Part shown: piece by piece, positions 5,784-10,122 of the stretch
Layout of the letters: every line of letters begins with the position of its first letter
Position numbering within the stretch: position 1 is the stretch's first letter
From: Betaproteobacteria bacterium
GTDB taxonomy: Bacteria > Pseudomonadota > Gammaproteobacteria > Burkholderiales > Burkholderiaceae_C
Assembly (NCBI GenBank): GCA_947448675.1
Contig: CANFOR010000097.1
Location: forward strand, 1-10,122
Direction: 5' to 3'
DNA length: 10,122 nt
Position numbers and translations under genes: made by a program
Notes under the pieces: model-generated
What the model saw: the letters and a program-made list of their open reading frames with translations, nothing else
What the model was told of the DNA's origin: nothing
Database searches by the model: none

Positions 5784-8033
5784 TTAGAGCTTGGCAAGCA
5801 AGTTTGCAGGGACTTGTTTGCGCACGGCTTCTTTGTCGGGCGAGAGTTCCAAAGCTTTGCGATAGGCCTCTAGTGCTTTGCCATCGTCTTTGAGTTGGCT
5901 GGCATAAATCGAGCCGATTTTTAAGTAAGCGTCAGGAGCTTGCTCTTTCCAGTTAACGTTGCGCAATTCCATACCCTGAATGGCCAGCTTCCAGTTGCCA
6001 CTGCGCACGCCCAGCACATAGGCTGCATTGACCATGTCAAAGTCGTAAATGCCTTCGTCCATGCTCGACTTGGCCAGCGCTGCTGCCTCGGGCTCATGCC
6101 CGGTTCGGCTCTTGAGCACGATGTCGAGCGAGCGCACCGAGGCGGCCTTGGGTTGCAGCTTTTTCGCCCGCTCTAAAAATTCAATGGCTTTGTCGTTGTT
6201 GCCCAAGCTTGCGTAACCGCGCGCGATGTTGGACAGAATGGCCACCACATAAGGGCGCGAAGAGACAACGGATTCCCAAATCCAGATGGCATTCTTCCAG
6301 TCACCCCACTTGGCCATTTCGTCAGCGACCATGGGGGTGATTTTGCGGTAGTGCGGGTTGATGTCGGTGCCCTCTTTGAGTGACTGCACCAAACTGGCTT
6401 TGATTTTGTCATATTTAGGGTTGTTGTAGTCTTTTCCTTGGCTAACGCCCAAGGCCATTTTGACTGCGCGCACAATTTTTTGCTCGCATTCGGCAGCTTG
6501 CTGGGTGATGTAGGAGGCCAAGGCCAAGCAGACAATCATGGACACTGCCGCCACTTGCGAATACACGGGCTTCCAGGGCAGGCGCGTGCTAGAGGCCCAA
6601 CCGCGGTAGCCCAAGCGCGCGTCCGATGCCGCCAGCACGCCCAAGGCGATGGCAAACAGTGCGCCGGTTGCGGCCAGGCGCCACGGAAAGCCCGCATTGC
6701 TCACGGTGAGGAAAGCCAGCAAACTCCCCAGGGCCACCACCCGCAAAGGCGCTTCATTCAAGCCCTCTTCGCTGCGGTTGAACACCGTGCGCCAAGTCGC
6801 CAAGAGCAAATAAGACAACAAAGCGATCAGCACCAACCACCCGACCAGGCCATATTCGGCCAACAGCTGCAAAATTTCATTGTGCACGTAGTAGTCGGTT
6901 TCCAGCTGGGAGCCAGAGGCTTGGTACAGCGGAATATCGACCTCCCATGCACCCGCCCCAACGCCCGACAGCGGCCGCGCTTCGATCATGCGCATCGTGG
7001 CCTTCCACATGATCAAACGAATGCCAAAGGATCCGTCATTAACCGAAATGGTAGAAGCACGCCCCATGCCGTGTTGCCACGCATTCATACCCGCAAGCTC
7101 AATGCTCGGGTTGCCGGCTTTGATAAACCCAAGGCCGACTAAAGTGGCCAAAAACAGGCCCGCAACCAAGATGCGTTTGCCACTGCTCCACGCCATAAAT
7201 GCAAATTTTTGCCGGTACAACACCAAGGCAATGGCAAAGCCAGCCAGCGCCAGCGCACCACCCGTCATGGCCGAGCGTGTGCCGCACATCAGCATGAACA
7301 ATATATTGAATGCAAAGCTAAACGATAAAAATGCCAGTGGCGCCGTGCTGCGGCTGCGGGCCAATAAATAGGCTGATGCAGTTAAAGTGCAAGCCATGAA
7401 CTCGGCTGCAAAGTTGCGGTTCACAAAGGTGGCTGCGGGATTGGGGCCTTGCGGAATAAAACGCACATCGAACCAAAATTGTGAAGCGCCTAAAAGGGCT
7501 ACGGCAAAGGCACCTAAGTGAATGCCCCATAAGAGTGTGTCAAAACGCTCTTTGTTAACGGTATTGAGCGTGAGCCAGACGATGATGGCAAACACAAACC
7601 AACGCACAGCCTCTACACCGCCCAAATAGGTGTGGGACCAAGCCATGCTGCCCAGAGCGTAGGCCATGAGGGCCAGTGGAATCCACATCAGCGCATGCCA
7701 ACGAAAACCCTCGCGCCGGTTGCGCTGTCGCCAAAACAAGAGCAGCATGGCCGACAAGGCCATAAAGCTGACGATGATGGACTTCAAGGTGTCTTGCAGC
7801 ATTTCCTCGTTGGGCACACCCAAGGCGGGCGCAAAAAACATCATCAGCGTCAAGATGATGGCGGTCCAGTCGCCACGGCCGATTTCGCTGGGCATGCCCA
7901 AAGCTGAAGCCACGGAACTGCCCAGTGATTTTTTCGCGCGCTGCTCGCTATTGGATTCCGGAGCAAGATCAACGCTGGTGTATGGCGTACTTGCGATTGG
8001 CTTGGGGGATGGGTTGCGTTTTTTCTTGGCCAT
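5784..8033 (-). CDS. O-antigen ligase / Wzy-family membrane protein with C-terminal TPR domain
   Basis: This 749-residue polytopic protein has a hydrophilic Lys/Ser/Pro-rich tail at 1-53, then about 13 hydrophobic segments (roughly 54-74, 83-101, 113-132, 141-158, 165-186, 209-225, 232-250, 256-273, 288-305, 388-413, 431-446, 452-470, 491-510). Family marks are ATFVNRNFAAEF at 201-212, SGVGAGAWEV at about 356-365 and VHNEILQLLAEYGLVGWL at 383-400, containing the HN pair (H384) and E393 of the Wzy_C signature. The active-site loop, about 306-387, would be periplasmic. Residues about 590-740 form TPR-like helices, clearest at 594-629 and 700-732. With a basic N-terminus inside, the TPRs come out periplasmic. 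The family moves lipid-linked glycans onto lipid A (WaaL), protein (PglL/PilO) or a growing polymer (Wzy); the sequence does not decide which. No glycosyltransferase or pilin gene lies beside it. It follows the thioesterase-GNAT gene by 55 bases on the same strand. No obvious ribosome binding site precedes ATG 8033. Confidence 0.88.
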   Translation of the reverse strand: MAKKKRNPSPKPIASTPYTSVDLAPESNSEQRAKKSLGSSVASALGMPSEIGRGDWTAIILTLMMFFAPALGVPNEEMLQDTLKSIIVSFMALSAMLLLFWRQRNRREGFRWHALMWIPLALMAYALGSMAWSHTYLGGVEAVRWFVFAIIVWLTLNTVNKERFDTLLWGIHLGAFAVALLGASQFWFDVRFIPQGPNPAATFVNRNFAAEFMACTLTASAYLLARSRSTAPLAFLSFSFAFNILFMLMCGTRSAMTGGALALAGFAIALVLYRQKFAFMAWSSGKRILVAGLFLATLVGLGFIKAGNPSIELAGMNAWQHGMGRASTISVNDGSFGIRLIMWKATMRMIEARPLSGVGAGAWEVDIPLYQASGSQLETDYYVHNEILQLLAEYGLVGWLVLIALLSYLLLATWRTVFNRSEEGLNEAPLRVVALGSLLAFLTVSNAGFPWRLAATGALFAIALGVLAASDARLGYRGWASSTRLPWKPVYSQVAAVSMIVCLALASYITQQAAECEQKIVRAVKMALGVSQGKDYNNPKYDKIKASLVQSLKEGTDINPHYRKITPMVADEMAKWGDWKNAIWIWESVVSSRPYVVAILSNIARGYASLGNNDKAIEFLERAKKLQPKAASVRSLDIVLKSRTGHEPEAAALAKSSMDEGIYDFDMVNAAYVLGVRSGNWKLAIQGMELRNVNWKEQAPDAYLKIGSIYASQLKDDGKALEAYRKALELSPDKEAVRKQVPANLLAKL

Positions 8034-8049
8034 GGAACGGTTTGCGGAT

Positions 8050-8066
8050 GCGCACGACCTGTGCGC
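8050..8066. repeat. Perfect 6-bp inverted repeat before the ligase gene
   Basis: GCGCAC and GTGCGC flank a 5-base spacer, giving a GC-rich hairpin 16 bases upstream of the ligase ATG and just past the thioesterase-GNAT stop codon. No T-run follows on either strand, so it is not a standard terminator. It could be an operator half-site pair or an mRNA hairpin that uncouples the two genes. A 6-bp palindrome can also occur by chance. Confidence 0.35.
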
Positions 8067-8088
8067 TTAGCCTTCGATTGTCGCTGCT

Positions 8089-8982
8089 TTAGAGCTTAGC
8101 TCTGGTAGTTGACAGAATTTTGAACATTTCAATGTGCGGTATTCCCGCTTCTTCAAAACCGGCTCCGCGCGGCGTGAAGCCCGCTTTGGCATAAAAACCC
8201 AGTGCACTGGTTTGGGCATGCAAAATCAACTCATGGTCGCCGCACGCTTGGGCGGCATGGGTCAAGGCGCTGAGCACCCCCTGGCCCAAATTGCCGCCCC
8301 GCAAAACCCGCAGCACAGCCATGCGCCCAATGCGGCCCACACCGGGTGCATGTTGTAGCAAGCGCCCAGTCGCAAGGCCTTGCCCAAGGCCATTACAAAC
8401 CAAAGCATGCACGGCCAGCGCATCGGCAGCATCCCATTCCATTTCGGCAGGTATGCCCTGCTCTTGCACAAAAACGGCCGTGCGGACTGCACTGCAGGCC
8501 GTGCCCAAGCTTGACCAGTCGCCCACTTGCAGTTGGGTCATTTGCTGACCTGATTCGAACTGCTCAAATAGATTGCGCAAGGCCACGGGTACCGGCATGG
8601 CTTTTTGGCTGTGCGGGTTGGCAAACACATAGAGCAGTTCGCCGCGCACCAAGAGTTGTTCGCCCGCAAAAACTCCCGCCACAAATTGCATCGAGCTGTT
8701 GCCAACCCGTTCACAGCGCACGCCAATGTCTAAAACATCGTCGTAGCGGGCCGATGCAAAGTATTCCATCGAAGCTTTTTTTACAAAAATGTCGCCGCCC
8801 AGGGCTTGCATGGCCGATTCATAGGGCACAGCCAAGGCACGCCAATAATCGGCCACGGCGGTGTCGATGTACATCAGGTAATGGGCGTTGAAGACGATCT
8901 TTTGCATATCGACTTCGGCCCAGCGCACGCGCAGTCGGTGAAAGCAGCGGAAATTGTTTTTTTGCAGGGGACTGTCTGTCAT
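8089..8982 (-). CDS. Fused YbgC/FadM-type acyl-CoA thioesterase and GNAT acetyltransferase
   Basis: This 297-residue cytoplasmic protein is made of two domains. Residues about 11-138 form a hotdog thioesterase of the YbgC/FadM/4HBT type: RVRWAEVDMQKIVFNAHYLMYID (18-40) has the catalytic-type Asp D25 and the FNAHY segment, SMEYFASARYDDVLDI (71-86) follows, and GELLYVFANP (114-123) closes the fold. Residues about 150-290 form a GNAT domain: VRTAVFVQEQGIPAEMEWD (166-184) resembles the ElaA-like N-terminal motif, GRIGRMAVLRVLRGGNLGQG (216-235) is the acetyl-CoA-binding motif A with RGGNLG, and ALGFYAKAGFTPRG (260-273) is motif B. The GNAT substrate is unknown. The ATG at 8982 has an AGGA (8988-8991) 5 bases upstream, which fixes the start. 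The gene is divergent from the alcohol dehydrogenase (52 bases between starts) and precedes the ligase gene. The reading frame is continuous, so this is a true fusion unless the sequence is wrong. Confidence 0.9.
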   Translation of the reverse strand: MTDSPLQKNNFRCFHRLRVRWAEVDMQKIVFNAHYLMYIDTAVADYWRALAVPYESAMQALGGDIFVKKASMEYFASARYDDVLDIGVRCERVGNSSMQFVAGVFAGEQLLVRGELLYVFANPHSQKAMPVPVALRNLFEQFESGQQMTQLQVGDWSSLGTACSAVRTAVFVQEQGIPAEMEWDAADALAVHALVCNGLGQGLATGRLLQHAPGVGRIGRMAVLRVLRGGNLGQGVLSALTHAAQACGDHELILHAQTSALGFYAKAGFTPRGAGFEEAGIPHIEMFKILSTTRAKL

Positions 8983-8987
8983 AAAAT

Positions 8988-8991
8988 TCCT
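8988..8991 (-). promoter_or_regulatory. Ribosome binding site of the thioesterase-GNAT gene
   Basis: The minus strand reads AGGA five bases before the ATG at 8982. It is the clearest Shine-Dalgarno in the window and fixes the start of the fusion protein. Confidence 0.7.
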
Positions 8992-9024
8992 ACAGGGTTA
9001 GCGCATCGCGTTTTTACGAATGAG

Positions 9025-9030
9025 ATTACA
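9025..9030 (-). promoter_or_regulatory. Candidate -10 element of the thioesterase-GNAT gene
   Basis: The minus strand reads TGTAAT at 9030-9025 (one mismatch to TATAAT), which would start the transcript near 9018 and leave a leader of about 35 bases carrying the AGGA site. No good -35 is found about 17 bases upstream (TGTACT at 9053-9048 matches only half). It lies within the 52-base divergent spacer, where no convincing plus-strand promoter for the dehydrogenase was seen. Confidence 0.25.
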
Positions 9031-9034
9031 CACC

Positions 9035-10122
9035 ATGGCCTTTATCCAGTACATCACGCAGATTCAATTTGACTTTGGTGCTATCCGTTTGCTAGCACAA
9101 GAGTGCCAGCGGACGGGCATTACCAAGCCTTTGATCGTGACCGACGGGGGGGTTGTGGCTGCTGGCATTTTACAAAAAGCACTCGATGCTTTGGGCAGCA
9201 TTCCCAGCACCGTGTTTGACAAAACCCCATCCAACCCCACCGAAGCGGCGGTGCGGGCGGCCAGCGCCCTCTACCAATCCAGCCAATGCGATGGTCTGAT
9301 TGCCGTTGGCGGAGGGTCTTCGATCGACTGCGCCAAAGGCGTTGCCATTGCTGCCACCCACGCGGGACCACTGACGCATTACGCCACCATCGAAGGCGGC
9401 TCCACGCGCATCACGGACAAGGTAGCGCCCCTGATTGCAGTGCCCACCACCAGTGGTACGGGCAGCGAGGTAGCGCGCGGCGCGATCTTGATCGTAGATG
9501 ACCACCGCAAACTCGGCTTTCACTCCTGGCACTTGGTGCCCAAGGCCGCCATTTGTGACCCTGAGTTAACCCTGGGCCTGCCCGCGCAGCTCACCGCAGC
9601 CACTGGCATGGACGCCATTGCCCATTGCATGGAAACCTTTATGGCCCCCGCCTTCAATCCGCCCGCAGACGGCATAGCTCTCGACGGCTTGCAGCGCGGT
9701 TGGGCCTGGATTGAACGCGCCACCCAAAACGGCAATGACCGCGAAGCGCGCATGAATTTAATGAGCGCTTCCATGCAAGGTGCCATGGCCTTTCAAAAAG
9801 GCCTTGGCTGCGTGCATTCGCTCAGCCACAGTCTGGGCGGCGTTGACCCACGCCTGCACCACGGTACGCTCAACGCCATGTTTTTGCCTGCCGTGGTGCG
9901 CTTTAATGCGCAAGCCGAATCGGTGCGTGCAGATAGGCGCTTAGACCGCATGGCCCATGCGATGGGTCTACAACGAGGCGACCAAGTGGGCGACGCCATA
10001 ACCGAGATGAATGCACGCTTGGGTTTACCCAAAGGGCTAGCGTATATGGGTGTGCAGCCCCAGCAGTTTGACAAAATCATCAGCGGTGCCATGGCCGACC
10101 ATTGTCACAAAACCAATCCGCG
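9035..10122 (+). CDS. Iron-containing alcohol dehydrogenase (3' end cut by window edge)
   Basis: The frame is open from ATG 9035 to the right edge, giving 362 residues; the family is about 380 long, so roughly the last 20 are missing. Group III (Fe-dependent) alcohol dehydrogenases oxidise or reduce alcohols/aldehydes with NAD(P). Visible motifs are the nucleotide-binding GGGSSIDCAKG at 92-102, PTTSGTGSEV at 137-146, and the metal ligands D193 and H197 in GMDAIAHCME, H261 in CVHSLSHSLGG and H276 in LHHGTLNA, with the conserved H265 between the last two. DPELTLGLPAQLTAATG at 175-191 is also typical. An in-frame ATG at 9020 would add five residues (MRLHT); neither start has a convincing ribosome binding site. 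Substrate is not determinable: 4-hydroxybutyrate, maleylacetate-like and short-chain alcohol enzymes all share these motifs. It is divergent from the thioesterase-GNAT gene. Confidence 0.93.
   Translation, partial: MAFIQYITQIQFDFGAIRLLAQECQRTGITKPLIVTDGGVVAAGILQKALDALGSIPSTVFDKTPSNPTEAAVRAASALYQSSQCDGLIAVGGGSSIDCAKGVAIAATHAGPLTHYATIEGGSTRITDKVAPLIAVPTTSGTGSEVARGAILIVDDHRKLGFHSWHLVPKAAICDPELTLGLPAQLTAATGMDAIAHCMETFMAPAFNPPADGIALDGLQRGWAWIERATQNGNDREARMNLMSASMQGAMAFQKGLGCVHSLSHSLGGVDPRLHHGTLNAMFLPAVVRFNAQAESVRADRRLDRMAHAMGLQRGDQVGDAITEMNARLGLPKGLAYMGVQPQQFDKIISGAMADHCHKTNP

Noticed and set aside
5768..5786. Possible terminator hairpin in the convergent gap.
   Set aside because: The stem is only 4 bp and no T-run follows.
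5783..5792. Ten bases TTTAGAGCTT shared with 8088-8097 at the ends of the ligase and fusion genes.
   Set aside because: Both arise from stop codons preceded by Lys-Leu codons; the match does not extend into flanking DNA and is probably chance.
6438..7142. Plus-strand open frame of 234 codons opposite the ligase gene.
   Set aside because: His/Gln/Arg-rich antisense shadow; the minus-strand protein has clear membrane helices and the Wzy_C signature.

Overview
The window reads as chromosomal DNA of a betaproteobacterium, most likely Burkholderiales near the Comamonadaceae (Rhodoferax/Polaromonas/Limnohabitans type). The evidence is the moderately high GC, the linked order ygfZ / mltG-tmk-holB-pilZ-tatD, and a patch inside ygfZ that resembles the short dispersed repeats I remember from Comamonadaceae genomes. 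The genus is inferred from style and gene order, not from a database match. Ten protein genes fill almost everything. No tRNA, rRNA, CRISPR array, insertion sequence, integrase or phage gene was seen, and no intergenic stretch exceeds about 65 bases.

Region 1 (1-3893, minus strand) is a tight operon read right to left: mltG (ends septal glycan strands), tmk (dTMP kinase), holB (delta' subunit of the clamp loader), a small type IV pilus-type PilZ protein, and tatD (metal-dependent nuclease, cut by the left edge). Gaps are 14, 3, 10 and 2 bases. It resembles the E. coli mltG-tmk-holB-ycfH cluster, with a PilZ gene inserted between holB and tatD.

Region 2 (3892-5720, plus strand) diverges from mltG and holds ygfZ (folate-binding Fe-S cluster maintenance protein) followed 11 bases later by an NRDE/TANGO2-family gene. 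The mltG and ygfZ start codons as called share one palindromic CATG. A weak case exists for a TTG start 54 bases further into mltG.

Region 3 (5784-8982, minus strand) holds a fused hotdog thioesterase-GNAT acetyltransferase gene. About 55 bases downstream follows a large polytopic O-antigen ligase/Wzy-type protein with a C-terminal TPR domain and no glycan-synthesis genes beside it. Region 4 (9035 to the right edge, plus strand) is a divergent iron-dependent alcohol dehydrogenase, cut by the edge.

Most of the window is conserved housekeeping DNA. I found no convincing undescribed multi-gene system. The items most worth checking are the repeat-like in-frame patch in ygfZ, the thioesterase-GNAT fusion, the orphan ligase with its long cytoplasmic tail and probably periplasmic TPRs, and the start-site arrangement between mltG and ygfZ.
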